A stretch of DNA of 64,000 bases from Rhynchopus sp. YZ270_cl-10 (taxonomy: Eukaryota; Euglenozoa; Diplonemea; Diplonemida; Diplonemidae): positions 558,001 through 622,000 of the forward strand of contig OZ037872.1 in assembly GCA_964035575.1 (NCBI GenBank). The letters are read 5' to 3'. The position numbers and the translations under genes were made by a program. Positions 21,530 through 32,880 of this stretch are shown here, piece after piece (position 1 is the first letter of the stretch; each line of letters starts with the position of its first letter). The notes beneath the pieces were generated by a model that saw only the letters and a list, made by a program, of their open reading frames with translations, did no database searches and was not told the origin of the DNA.

Positions 21530-22561
21530 TCACCCGGTTATAACCAGGCTGCTGTCTCGCTCGAGCATCTTCGCGACCGCACTGTCCGCCGCTGCTACCT
21601 GAGCGACGCCTTCACAGTGGCGGCAGACCCAGGCACAGTAGCGCGCACACCAGAGGACGGCGTCACGCCTGTCACGCGCTGCGAGGCCTTCTGATAGCTC
21701 TGTCGCCGCATCTGCCTCGTGGTCGCAAGCAAGGCTCTCCATGGCGCTGTAGGCACTTTCTGTGGAAACATTCTTGGCCACCATGTACGTCGCAAACCGC
21801 ATGTGGCCCCACACCGACTCATGTGCAGGCCGCTTCGCTACCATCATCTTTGCTTCGTTCATTTCCGTCACAACAAGCGCTGCAAACGCATCGTCGGCCA
21901 TTGACTCCCCCAAAAAGGTCAGCACCGATTGCAATGACGACAGCGCAGAATGGTCGGACGGACGCCCCACCGAAAACGCACGCAGCAAGGGGATGACCGA
22001 CAGCCGCTGCTGCACTGTCGTTGCCGGGAGGGTCACAACGTTGTAGATATGCGCCCAGCCATAATAGTTTCGCGGGTATTTATCGCAGCAACGCAACGAA
22101 AGAGCCAGCTCCTTGTCAAAATCAAAGACCGCACAGCAGTGGTCCACATGATGCTGCAGCACCAACCAGCTTCGGAACCTCCAAGCACCAGCACTCTTTG
22201 GCTTCCTGTGGAGGGCAAGCTCACAGAGACGCCACGCGGCAAGACAGCGCTCCTCCCTCCCCTCTTCCCCCGCAGTCAGAGAACGTTGTACATCGGCCCA
22301 GCCTGGCTCATAATCTGGGTGGATCAGGAGCATTGCCTCCCTTGACACTGCAGCCCCGGAACGAATCCTCTGTGCACACGTCGTGGCTATGGAGCGGGTG
22401 ACCCCTGGAGGCAGCCCCACGACACATCCCCCTGCCTCGGGCACCTCGGCCACCACCACCCCTTCGGCATATTCTGCAAAAGGTGCTTCTTCGATCTCAA
22501 CCAAGTCGTCTCGTGCAATGGCTGCACAGAATGCATCGTAGTGTGCTACATCGCAAGGCAT
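21530..22561 (-). CDS. Protein prenyltransferase alpha-subunit repeat protein, 343 residues
   Basis: Contains PPTA helical hairpin repeats, the building block of farnesyl-, geranylgeranyl- and Rab-geranylgeranyltransferase alpha subunits and of PTAR1. Four repeats can be read: PKSAGAWRFRSWLVLQH, YPRNYYGWAHIYNVV, RPSDHSALSSLQSVL and HESVWGHMRFATYMV; the W-x-x-R core is clear in the first, weaker later. The alpine N-terminal 80 residues are acidic and not conserved as far as I can tell. The real start is the ATG at 22561; the open frame runs 27 bases further to a TTG with no support. Intronless. Length is near that of farnesyltransferase alpha (about 330-380), but the degenerate repeats favour a PTAR1-like member; I cannot decide between them. 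It lies 150 bp upstream of the cold-shock gene, same strand. Confidence 0.78.
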   Translation of the reverse strand: MPCDVAHYDAFCAAIARDDLVEIEEAPFAEYAEGVVVAEVPEAGGCVVGLPPGVTRSIATTCAQRIRSGAAVSREAMLLIHPDYEPGWADVQRSLTAGEEGREERCLAAWRLCELALHRKPKSAGAWRFRSWLVLQHHVDHCCAVFDFDKELALSLRCCDKYPRNYYGWAHIYNVVTLPATTVQQRLSVIPLLRAFSVGRPSDHSALSSLQSVLTFLGESMADDAFAALVVTEMNEAKMMVAKRPAHESVWGHMRFATYMVAKNVSTESAYSAMESLACDHEADAATELSEGLAARDRRDAVLWCARYCAWVCRHCEGVAQVAAADSAVAKMLERDSSLVITG

Positions 22562-22572
22562 TGTGGATTGGT

Positions 22573-22581
22573 GTTTGGCGT
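22573..22581 (-). promoter_or_regulatory. Shared motif ACGCCAAAC upstream of the prenyltransferase-repeat gene
   Basis: Twelve bases 5' of the ATG; shares 13 bases (AAACGCCAAACAC) with the copy before the cold-shock gene. Confidence 0.4.
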
Positions 22582-22855
22582 TTCCCAAAATTTCTGGAAG
22601 AGGGGAATTTTTTGAAAATGGTTTTTGTGCCGTGCGCTGCTTATATTACGGCTTAATTAAGATGGATAGTGGGGTCCACCCTAAAGACACACCCATAAAT
22701 ATCTGTATGGAAGGAAATGGTGCTTCAAAGAGATCCATGAAAATGTTAAAATTGTTGACTTTTTTTTTTTTTTTGGTTGAGGACGAGAAGACGGACCAGA
22801 ACCAGGGGGGGGCGAGGGTCTCCATGGGATTTCCCAAGGGGGGGCGGTGTGGGAT

Positions 22856-23171
22856 TCTGGGGAAAGGGGAAAGGGGAAAGGGGAAAGGGAAAGGGGAAAG
22901 GGGAAAGGGAAAGGGGAAAGGGAAAGGGAAAGGGGAAAGGGAAAGGGGAAAGGGAAAGGGAAAGGGAAAGGGAAAGGGAAAGGGAAAGGGAAAGGGGAAA
23001 GGGAAAGGGGAAAGGGAAAGGGAAAGGGAAAGGGAAAGGGAAAGGGAAAGGGAAAGGGAAAGGGAAAGGGAAAGGGAAAGGGAAAGGGGAAAGGGAAAGG
23101 GAAAGGGAAAGGGAAAGGGAAAGGGAAAGGGAAAGGGAAAGGGAAAGGGGAAAGGGAAAGGGGAAAGGGAA
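22856..23171. repeat. (GGGAAA)n array, ~316 bp
   Basis: Imperfect hexamer array with occasional GGGG units, purine-only on the plus strand. Starts about 300 bp upstream of the prenyltransferase-repeat gene. Long frames through it are artefacts of the repeat. Confidence 0.95.
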
Positions 23172-24272
23172 ACAACACTCGAGCATTGTACTTCCATTTT
23201 CTAGCGTTATGCAAGGGGACAAGGTAAGAGAAAAAAAAAGACATTTTTTTTTGAGGAAGAGAAGGAGAAAAGAGAGAGAAAAATCGCTCTCTTGTAGAGG
23301 GGGAAAAATCGTGCAATTAAGAAAGAAAAAAAGGTGGGAGGATGGGGAGAAGGAGGAGAAGGAGAAAAGAAGTGGGCAGTGAGAGAGTGAAACAAAAAAA
23401 AAAACAAAAGGGGTGGGAGTAGGTTAAGAGTAAAAGCAACTCTTTTCTCCCCCCTTTTCTCATCTCATCTCACTTTTCTTTTCTCTCAGTTATCCCTCTA
23501 TACACCTACACCTATTTTTTCCCTTCAAAAGTCACGTAACGCACAGCCTCTACGTAATTTGTCTTCCCTTCTCCCAAAAAAAATGAATTTCTCTTATAAG
23601 CCGCCTTTTCTGGCCACTTTTTGTGAAAACGGAAAAACAAATACCACGAGCATTTTGTGTTTCTTTTTGTGAAACCCCAGATTTAGTATACACAAATGGC
23701 CTTAATATCCTGGTAAGTCAAGCAAAAAAACATAACAACAAACTCGAGCTTGTTATGTAAAAAATTGCAAAAAAAAAAAAAAAAAAGCAAAAAAAAAAAA
23801 AGCTTGTTACTTTGCTTACCAGAGTTAAGGTTCATCGCGTAAACAGCACCGAGGATGCGCTCCACATTACCTTCGTTTGTTTGTTTTGTTTTTTTTTTCT
23901 TTTTTTCTTTTTTTTTTTTTGTGAACGGGAAATGAGGGGATGGGATTGGAGTGGTGAACAAGAAAAGACCAATAATATATAAAGATATACTAACAAATTA
24001 AGACGTTTTTTTGGTCCGTTTTTTTTTTTTTTTTTTTTTTGGGCAGAATTTTTGGCGCAGCCCCGCCCCACAAGAAGAAACACAGAGGGAGGGAGATCGA
24101 AAGGGTTCAGGAAGAAGTATCCCCGAACGCACAAAAAAAAAAAAAAAAAAATGGGGGGGAGGTATAGCAATATCACAATGTCCCCCTCTTCCGTGTTTTT
24201 TATTTTATAATTATTTGGCTTCCTGAATATTATTTTTTTTTCCACTTTCTCTTATACGAGAGAAAGGAAGTA

Positions 24273-24378
24273 CCACCCGTTTTTTACCCCACGTATAGGC
24301 GAGCACAGGCCACGTACAGGACCGTCTACGGTCCTATCCGATCCAAAACGTGCCTAAACCGGGGTAAAAATCAGGTGG
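24273..24378. mobile_element. CCACC-type foldback MITE, 106 bp
   Basis: Left CCACCCGTTTTTTACCCC and right GGGGTAAAAATCAGGTGG are inverted repeats; inner GTATAGGC and CCTAAACC also nearly pair. Second inner hairpin GGACCGTCTACGGTCC. Confidence 0.65.
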
Positions 24379-24676
24379 AAATGGGGGAAAACATAAAAAA
24401 ACAAAAGAACGCTGTGGGAGTTAGCGTGCCCCGCATAATAGAAGAGGGGGAGAAAAAAAAAGTTTATAAGATGACCGTGCTTAGTCACCTAGATCACAAA
24501 AAAAAAAAAAAGGACGCCACTCAATTGAGTCGTTGCATGTCAAATGGTGATTTTCTCGTCATGGAAGTTTTGTACCATTTTCCTGAGACGGCCACCTATG
24601 TCTCAATCACTTCCAAAAAAGGGGGGATTTTTTAAGATGAACCTAAGACTCTCTATCAAAAAAGAAGAAGGGGAAA

Positions 24677-24722
24677 AGTTGAAAGTGCAAATGCCTTTCG
24701 TTGGCGGACACAGGCACTTTAA
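24677..24722 (-). repeat. Hairpin family 5 copy
   Basis: Minus strand AGTGCCTGTGTCCGCC, AACGAA, AGGCA then TTTGCACTTTCAAC. Confidence 0.55.
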
Positions 24723-24822
24723 AAACAATGTAACATGAAACACAAAGCCCTCTCATATCACGAAACGAGAGGGCTTGAAAAAATGAATGGTACCTCTCAT
24801 GCGGATCTAACGACAACAAAAA

Positions 24823-24865
24823 GGGTTTATAAGATGACCCTAAGCCTCTCGTGCTTAGCCACCTT
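24823..24865 (-). repeat. Hairpin family 1 copy (consensus-like)
   Basis: Plus strand GTTTATAAGATGAC, then CCTAAGC, CTCTCGT, GCTTAG, CCACC. One of the best copies, equal to 28533 and 37140 over the whole motif. Confidence 0.75.
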
Positions 24866-25397
24866 CAAAAAGGGGGTGAAGTAGATAGTGCACGCAGACA
24901 CTGAAAAAATAATAATAAAAAGTTGGCCATAGAACCTAAGCCTCTTTGCTTAGCCACTAAAACCATTTTATGCGAAGCCAAAAAAATGAAAATAAAAAAA
25001 GGTGTCACTTTGTCGTTCCCTCACCCCGCCTTTGTAGTTTGATGCGTTGACGCTTCCACACACACTATCTCTGTTGGGTGGTGGTGTTGCGGGGCACGGT
25101 TGGGGGTGAGTGAACGACGTTGACACTTTCCGCTCACAAAGTAGTGTGCGTGGAAAAAAAACTGACACCCCCCCTCCCCACATCATCCCCAAGGCTAGAC
25201 GTTTTTTTTTTTTGAAACAAAAAAAGGTTGTTGTCTTTTCATTTTTTTTCTTCCATCTTCTTCTCTCTCATGGAGACCAACACACCCCACTCCATGCAGT
25301 AGCACCAAACACCAGGGTTTTGTAACAACCGTAGGGGAGAAAGGCACCAAATAAATCACGTTTTTTTTGTTCGTTTTTGTCAAATTTTGACAAAATA

Positions 25398-25649
25398 CAG
25401 GGTTTCCGCTGTAAGCTCTTCTAAAACTGAGTTGGGCTAAGTCCAAAAAATGACCCCAAAAAAAGTGGTCGATATTTTTGGTCCTGGGTTTCTCAGAGAG
25501 TAGTGTGTAGAAGATGGATGAAAACCGCCGCCCCCTTTTGAAATTGGGCCAACTTAGCCCAATTTTTTTGGGGTGTTTTTTTTCCCTCAAGAAGCTGGAA
25601 TTTGGGCTAAGGTGGTTTTTTCCCCCAACTTAGCTCCGCGGAAACCCTG
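25398..25649. mobile_element. hAT-type MITE, 252 bp
   Basis: Ends CAGGGTTTCCGC and GCGGAAACCCTG are inverted, with inner AGCT also inverted. Flanks ACAAAATA and CAAAAATA agree at six of eight bases, compatible with an aged hAT duplication. No coding capacity; sits 3' of the M3 peptidase gene. Confidence 0.7.
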
Positions 25650-25743
25650 CAAAAATACTGAAAATATGAAATAGGCCAGCGGGCACCGTCCGCCGTTTCC
25701 TATTTGCCAAAATTTGCATTTCAATCTGATGCCCCCATCCTTT

Positions 25744-28212
25744 TTAACAATCGACCCCACGGGACCGGAGGAAGGGGGCATGCGAGGGGTCTCTCCCAAG
25801 GAAACCTTTCACGAGGGACATTGCAGGACGGAGACCACCTGGCGCGAGGACAGTGCTGCGGAACTCTTTGCCAAGGGCGCTGCTGGCGGAGCGTTCCTTA
25901 GCAAAACGGGAGCAGTACATATCGGTACTGAGAACTTCTGACCAAAGATAGGAGTAGTACGCGGACGGGTAGTGGTCTGTCACATGGCAAAAATTGCGCA
26001 GGAGGTTCCACCCTGTGGGGTTCGAGATAGCGGAGAAACGTGGTCGCAGCTCATCTATGAGCGACTGCGCCTCGCTGGCGTCAGCAGGCGGGTCGGTGTG
26101 CAGCTTCAGGTCCAGATAGCTCAGAAAGATATGGTTCGCAGTATCCATACTCGCAGCAACGTGTCTGCTCCCACGGATCTGCCCTATCAGCTTATCTGGC
26201 AGGCTCTCCCCCGTCTCAAAGTGTCGAGACAAAGTCTGCAGCACATCTGCCTCCCAACACCAATTCTCAAACATCTGGCTCGTCACCTCCATGTAGTCGC
26301 GAGGACACTTCGCAAGGCGTGTCATATTCCCGTCACCTTCCGCACAAAGCCCATGAAGGCCATGACCCAATCTGAGAGTGATGTGATAAAAAAAAAGAAC
26401 CAAAAAAAAGATATGAGATGAATGGCGTACTCTTTTCATAATTGTCGCACAAAGACTGTCTTAATTTTGGCGTCGTGGAAAGATGTGGTAATTTATGCGT
26501 GTTTTTGTCGTTGGATTGCACAGAGTAGTGATGGAAAGATTAGCCCCCAAAGGAAGCGGGTGGTGGGGAAAAAAATCATACTCATGGAAAAACGTGACGA
26601 CCTCCCTGTGTCGGAGGAGGACCTGCGCGGCTGTGTGCGGGACGGTGTGGAGGTTTGCAAGCATAACTGCCGCAGGGCCTACCTCGTTAAGACGCTTGCG
26701 GATGAAGAACATTGCAGCGTGGGCATACTTGCCTTGACGGGGATGTAGCTGCAGTGGGAAATGTTGATATGAATCAAAGAAAAAAACCTTTTAGGAGATG
26801 CCCCCTCTTACATAGACACAAAATAAAGAAATCTTGAAAGATCAACGTGCCCCTCGTGCACCTATACAATGATGTAATAATCTGTTGGCATACCCCATGA
26901 GAAATATAATTTGTTAACAAAAAACAAGAAAACTTGACAAATAAACACTAATACAGAACCATCCCTTTTTCACCCCAAAATTTTGAGTACTTCACTAGAG
27001 ACATACGTCAAGGTATAGCTTCCCCACGCTCTTCCCTGTGTCCGCATCTGTGATGCTAAAGAGACGCACCTTCTCATGCCAGGAGTCGAACCCGCTTTGT
27101 GGGACCTCGGCAAAGTGGAGGCCGAGGATGCCGCCAAAGAGGGTGAAGGTGGCGCTGACGACGTGGTCGAGGGGGAAGTAGGGCATGATCGCACGCTCGT
27201 CGATGCCGTGCTCGGCTTCTGCGATGCGGTTTGTGAAGAACGCGACATCCCAGGGGTGAATCGTCCCCTCCACACCACCACCACCACTGCCCTCATGCCT
27301 CACCTTATACTGCACCATACGCTCGTACTCACGCCGTATGGAGGGCTCCAGGTTCGCGTGCAGTTCTTCTAAAAAGCGCAACGCATGTTCTGGTGTGCCC
27401 ACCATGCTTGTCTCGCATGTGTAATGTGCGTATGATGCATACCCCAACAGCCCCGCCAACTCTTTCCGTAACTGTACTAATTCTACCATCAGCTCTAGGT
27501 TGTTTGAGTAGCAGCTTTCCCGCGCCTCGGAGATCCGTTTTCGTGTTCCCTCGACGGAGCAGGAGGAGATGATGGGCATGACGTCATGGTAGCGTACGGA
27601 GACGCTGACCTCTCCTGGGGCAGTGCGGTGTGCGTCCACGAAGGCAGCTCCGACACCGTCCAGCTCCTCGGGGCGGAATGTGAGGATGGTTTGGTCTTGC
27701 CCGACGTTTGCGTTGTATTGACGGCAGAGATCGGTTTCTCGACGTCTTAACGCTTCGAGTTGGACTCTCTGCGTCTCGCTGAGGTGCAACCCGGAGCGAC
27801 GAAAATCCCGTGTAACTGCGGACAAAAAATGCGCCTGGGTGGGAGGGAGCGGGGAGGTTAGGGTACGTTGGTAGCGTTGCACGGTGTTATAGACGTCACA
27901 GCGGGTACGTCCTTTGCGGCGGAGTTGTTTTATGCTTGCCCCTGCTCTGCTGGCGGCCATGCGGATGGTGCTGTTGGGGCTGCAGTGTTGGAGAAATTTT
28001 GCCTCGCAGACTAAAGGATTTGTTTTAAATGCGGACGAAGTGACCAACGGAAGAATAACATTCTCATACGTCAGCTCCTCATCAGACAACGACGCAATCC
28101 GGTCCCACTCCAGCTCGGTCTCTGCCGTCAGCCGCTCCACCCGCTCCCGCACCTCCCCTTCCTCCCGAGGCCATCGCAACGCATCTCCATCTACAACCAC
28201 GCTATCGCACAT
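25744..28212 (-). CDS. M3-family zinc metallopeptidase (thimet oligopeptidase/neurolysin type), 666 residues
   Basis: Cleaves short peptides, usually in the cytosol or mitochondria. Three exons: 27007-28212 (402 codons), 26582-26748 and 25744-26371, joined by a GTATGT and a GTATGA intron in phases 0 and 2. Splicing creates the family signature YLD|LHPRQGKYAHAA and, across the second junction, FFHE|LGHGLHGL, so the zinc motif HELGH is itself split by an intron. The third zinc ligand region follows (YMEVTSQMFENWCWE, E in the expected place). The C-terminal third (FAKERSASSALGKEFRSTVL, LGRDPSHAPFL) also matches the family's substrate-closing region. Length is close to the usual 680-700. No clear presequence, so probably cytosolic. 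ATG at 28212 is the first in frame. Intron 1 holds a family 1 hairpin variant (26833-26868). Confidence 0.95.
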
Positions 28213-28532
28213 CCATAGGTCCGCGCAACAAGGCGCACATGAACGCGAACCGCTTTGAACCCCTATTGTTTGTAAAATGGTATCGTCTTGTTATTGGAAT
28301 TAAAATAAGAAGGGGAAGAGGGGAGGAGGAGGAGGAGTTAAAACTAGAGAATAATAAGGAAAACAAGAGTGAAAAAGAGTTCGTGTATAAATATGGATGG
28401 TGCGCGCGGGTCGGGCAAACCTGTGGGGGGATAAATATTGTTGATTTGTTGGGTGTGGGTGGGGAGGCGGTGAAGGCAGGTTAGTCTCCATCGTGTGGTA
28501 GCTGGCTTTTCGTGAAGAAAAAAAAGAAAGAA

Positions 28533-28777
28533 GAGTTTATAGGATTACCCTAAGCCTCTCGTGCTTAGCCACCTTATCATATTCGTTATCGCACAGCATC
28601 AGCTGCGCTGGCTTCCACAAGTTTGTTGTCAGGGATGGTGTCATTTCCCCAGCCGGAGTTCGTAATTTTGAAAAAAAGTTTAAAATACAAAACCCTTTCG
28701 TGGATAGTGTATCTTGGTGATGGGTACATAGAGGGTAAACCCCCCAACGATGCAGTCCTTCGTACATCCATTTCGAC
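28533..28777 (-). repeat. Hairpin families 1, B and 6 in series
   Basis: Family 1 at 28533-28573, module B (TTATCGCACAGCATCAGCTG) at 28576-28603, then about 100 bp later family 6 at 28706-28777 (GTGTATCTTGGTGATGGGTA, GGGTAAACCCC, CAGTCC). Confidence 0.6.
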
Positions 28778-29387
28778 AACAAATGAATAAGTTTCATGAC
28801 AATCCTGTACACCATAACCATCAACTAAATGAGGTTAAAACATCATTCCCCCCAGCCTGACGTCGCGATGTTTGAGCATAGTATAGTGCTCGAACATGAG
28901 CATGGACACAAACGCGCATGCGGCAAGATGAAAAATGAAAAAATGGGTGGGGGTGGACGCGACTTTTTGTTTTGTGTAGTTTTGCTTTTTTTGTTTTTTT
29001 TGTTTTTTTGTTTTTTTTTTTTGTGCTTCTTTTTTATTGCTTTTTTTGTTTTTGTGTAGTGTGTTTTTTTTTTTTTTGTGTTTGTATTTTTTTTTTATAT
29101 TTTTCTTTTATTTTTTTTTTTTTTGTGTTTTTTTGTTGTGTTGAAAAACTCAGGTTGGTGATCGCGAAGGCACCACGACAATACGCTTCACAAAATAAGA
29201 CACCTCCCCTTTTTTTTTGACAAGCTTTTCTTCAGGAAAGAATCAAACCAAGATGAAGGGAATCAAAGAACAAGTGAGGGAGGGGAGGGGGCGGGGGGAG
29301 GCGGGGTTTTATTAGGGCTGATAGGGGATGCACAAAAAAAATGACGCTGAATATCTTCGTGCTTATTTCGTTCTTTTTTTTTTTTTT

Positions 29388-29503
29388 GAAGAATTTTTAG
29401 AATAGTGTAGTTGCCACCCTTTTCAAACTCCACTGTCTTTTTTTGAAAAACTTGGTTGTATTAGTGTAGCCACCCCAGAGTGTACTCCACTATATGTTTT
29501 TAC
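29388..29503 (-). repeat. Two adjacent hairpin family 3 copies
   Basis: Minus strand AGTGGAG...CTACACT arms occur twice (arms near 29404-29434 and 29462-29490) with different inner sequence, so the outer stem is conserved while the loop varies. Confidence 0.55.
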
Positions 29504-29869
29504 CCCCCCCTCCGACATTATTCACATCACTAGCTTTGTGGAGACAGGAACGGGGTTTCTTTTGAAGATATCGGTCAAAAAAAAAATTTGCAAGATAGAT
29601 GACCTCTCATCATCAGATCTGAAGAAAATATGCGCTGGGTGGGTAGGGGGGGGTAATTTGCATTTTTAGAAACAACGCTTGAAGAAGGGGGGTGTGTGTG
29701 AGGAGATGTGCACGCCTTTCACTACTGTGTTGTTGTTGTTGTTGTTTGTCTTTTGGTTAATGTTCAAAAGACATTCGAATTCAGTATTTCTCTTTGGTTT
29801 TTCCATTGAAGGGTTCTGAGCGATCAAATCTTTCTTGGACATACATAGCCACAAAAGAAAATTAAATTA

Positions 29870-30273
29870 GGGCACGGTAATTTTTATTTTTGGTAAGCGT
29901 CTGCGTGCGTACTTTTTTTTTGAGATTCCAGGGAAAAAAATTATGCAGAAAAAAAAAAATATAAGGGGGGACCCTCAATAACTCAACAATGTATTTTAGG
30001 TAAAAAATGTACATTTTTCAGCGCAAATTGACCCCATCACAGCACACACAGACTCCTGAGAGCCGAAATCAAAAAAAATTCTCCCCGATTTTTTGTGGGC
30101 AAAAATTGGTGGGAAAATATTTTTGGTACCTGTATTTCCCCCACTATAATTTTCCTCTATAATTTTTTTCACCACTCATAATTTTTTTTACTGTATAATT
30201 TTTTTTTGCGTGCGTGCGTACTTTTTTTTGAGAAGTGGTCTGACGCTTACCAAGAAAAAAAATTACCGTGCCC
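29870..30273. mobile_element. PIF/Harbinger-like MITE, 404 bp
   Basis: Ends GGGCACGGTAATTTTT and AAAATTACCGTGCCC are inverted, followed inward by GGTAAGCGTC and its complement. Flanked by TTA on both sides (29867-29869, 30274-30276), the three-base duplication of PIF/Harbinger. No coding capacity. Confidence 0.8.
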
Positions 30274-30866
30274 TTACTCAAAAAACCATTCAAAAAAAAA
30301 CATTAATTTGCTAATTGATTACGTGTTGGTAACGTCTCGCTTTGCGAGTGTGAACCTCCACGCGGTTGTTTGTTGAATCGGTCCTCTTGTGGGGAAGTCA
30401 GGAGAAAGATATGGGTCGATTTCAAAAACCCCCCCCCCCCCCCCCCCCAGTGATGCAAGGTGGGTTTTTTCGATGGGTTTTTATGCGGGTTTTTATGGGT
30501 TTTTTTGGGTTTTTTCGGGTTTTTTCAAAACCAGTTTTCTCGGGTTTTTATGGGTTTTTTGACTTTCTGGTTTTTGGTAGGGTATTCGTGAATTTTTACA
30601 CTGGCGGTATGCTTCCCAGCACACACAAGTGCATAGAAAAAATGCCTTGGTAAACATGTAATGTGTGGTGGTCAAAAGTGTAAAATTCCTTCGCCAATTG
30701 GTTTTTTAGGTGTTTGTTATACCTGGAGAATATGGTCAGATCACTCATCATACCACCTGTAGTATGGTCACACACAGGACCAGACCCCGAAAACACCACT
30801 TTTTCAGGCCATTTTTGACCTGAAAAACCACTTCATACAGGCACCAGCCAGTTTTACTGTATTAAT

Positions 30867-31433
30867 GTGGGCAGTGAAGCTGCCCAGCACGCACCCTCCA
30901 TTTTCAGCCAAAAGAGTGTGTCTTTGGACACCCACGGCAAAGGACAACAATGTGTATCGCCACTATTCTGCCTCATTGCGGTACCAACCTGCATTTTTGG
31001 TGTTTTAGGCGGTGGCCCAAATTTACAAAGAAAAAAACGAAAAAACCCACGAAATCTACACAAAAATCTACATTATCACAGCCCAAAACGCAACAACATG
31101 TACGAAAATCAGGAAAACACACAAAATCTTCAAAAATTCACAACATTGCACCGCTTTTTGGTTTGCGTGACGAAAGGAGCACGCGCTGGTAACACTCATT
31201 GCTCACCGAGAAGATGGTGTCACCGGGGTTTTTTGGGATTTAAACGTGGGTTACGTGGTACTGCAGTGGAACCACCCATGGTTCTTACACCGGAATCGCG
31301 TTTCCCACCCCACATACCTGGGTATGGACTCAAAAAACCCACCAAAAGAGGTGAAACTCCAGGTGAAAACGCCTGTTGTAGCTGTAGGTGCACACATAAC
31401 AGAAGGTTTATACACGTAAACTCACGGCACTAA
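30867..31433 (+). other. Unidentified open frame inside the transposon-rich spacer
   Basis: 188 codons, plus strand, rich in Arg, Cys and Asn. Cys/His spacing in the last third (CCSCRCTH) is not a zinc finger I recognise. It may be transposon-derived or chance. Confidence 0.2.
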
Positions 31434-31905
31434 AATTGTTCAGAAACCGTATAGAACGTCTGACTTAGAAGTCAATTTTAGGTGGCTTAAACTCCACCAA
31501 AAAAAATGTCCGACCCCGCATTTTTTTCGGATCGCTCCGAAAATTCATATTTGCGATGTTTTGAGCAAAAAAAATCACACTCCACGCCCCAAAAGCAAAA
31601 TATAGTGCGGTGGGTTTTTTTAAGGTTTTTTTGGTTTTTTTGGGTTTTTTGGGTTTTTTTGTTTGGGACCCTGGATTCCTGCATCACTGCCCCAGTGTTC
31701 CTAATTTTGCGTTTAAAACGTTTAAAACGTTTTAAACGTTTTAAATTATTTAAAACGCGTTTTAAACTGTTTTAAACGTTTTAAACGTTTTAACTCGAAT
31801 AAAAAACGGGTGACAGTTCTGCACAAAAAAACGTAAAAAATGTGGGGGGAATTTTTCGAATTTTTTTTTTCTGTATCAAAAATCATAGTTTTGGTGCATC
31901 TGGGG

Positions 31906-32207
31906 TCAATTTAGCCTGGTTTTTCTTGGTTTCTCCTGCTAACTTGTTTCCTGTACGGTACCCTAATGAGTGCGCTAAAACCTGGCTGATCAAGCGCTTG
32001 GTGCCAGCATTTGATGTGTCAAAAATTCCCAGCGGGTTCCAGATGGGTAACAGGGTACTTAAGGCTGAGTATGACAGGGTCATGGTTCCTGTGAGAGCAG
32101 CCCTAGCAAAGAGCCTGCACATCTCGGTATACGTTGATGGCTGGAAGGCGCACAACGACGAGAAGGTGTTCACCCTTGTCGCGAGGGTGCGGATGCCCGC
32201 CCTGTAA
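31906..32207 (+). pseudogene. hAT transposase fragment (central region)
   Basis: Frame ends at TAA and reads in part IPSGFQMGNRVLKAEYDRVM and VYVDGWKAHNDEKVFTLVAR. This fits the hAT/DUF659-like region: 'P-S-x-x-x-L...Y' followed by the first catalytic aspartate in 'x-D-G-W'. No BED finger and no C-terminal dimerisation region follow in frame, so it is a relic. Confidence 0.6.
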
Positions 32208-32673
32208 GCACAAAAGTTTTGGAGGAGGACTTGCACAATGCGGAGGAGATCTGCACGCACCTGCATGAGAAAAAGATAGGTTGAGTGGGCTAGTGTGTGA
32301 TGGGGACACCATGGGACACCACTGTGTCTTCTCTGTTCACAACAGCAGCGGCGGACGACCTGGAGAAGTTCATGCGGGTGGAGGACTCCCCTGGTAGAGC
32401 TGCTGCGACATCGACCAAGCTACCTGTAGGCGTCAGCTGGCTTGCCGGCGCGATAGAGACTGTGGAGGAGACGGGAGCCTATCGCCACAGCATACGCGCA
32501 CCCTTACTGGACCACGACCCCGTGTCACCGTGGGAGTGGGATCGGATCGTACGCTGAATGACGTGCTGATCACACCAGAAATACCGGGTGTCAGCAAGAG
32601 TGCCTCTGCAAGCAGCGAAGAGAACCGGCAAAGGACGGAACTGGCTCTTGCGGCTCTGCCACCCCACACGGGA

Positions 32674-32880
32674 CGCGTCTACACAGACGGATCCTTGCAC
32701 ACGGTAAACAGAACACCACGTGCTTCACTGACCACCAGACCAGCGCACCCCCACGGAGGAGTGGGGGCCATCTTCTATCACAACGACGGCTCCACTATAC
32801 CAAAGGGGGCACGCCAAGCATCCAGTGCAACACGACACTCTGCTCGGCCTATCAGGCAGAGCTGGTGGCACCTTGTAATT
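32674..32880 (+). pseudogene. RNase H-like fragment of a retroelement
   Basis: A YTDGS motif followed by HGGVGAIFYHNDGS resembles the start of the RNase H domain of non-LTR elements of the ingi/I/R1 type. The copy is broken and short; the class cannot be fixed from so little. Confidence 0.4.

Larger units (their letters stand above)
23172..25397. other. Spacer with MITE and hairpin-family copies
   Basis: No gene seen. Homopolymer-rich. Family 1 copies at 24460-24490 (inner half missing), 24823-24865 and 24922-24960; a family 5 copy at 24677-24722; a perfect hairpin AAGCCCTCTC/GAGAGGGCTT at 24749-24778; the CCACC-type MITE is listed separately. Confidence 0.55.
28213..29869. other. Spacer 5' of the M3 peptidase gene
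   Basis: No gene seen. Contains the hairpin chain at 28533-28777, T-rich runs at 28975-29150, and two adjacent family 3 copies at 29388-29503. A short GATGA/TCATC hairpin with the CCTCTCA loop at 29590-29612 may be a minimal family 1 member. Confidence 0.55.

Noticed and set aside
22563-23382. Overlapping frames rich in GKGKGK or PFPFPF
   Set aside because: Produced by the GGGAAA hexamer array.
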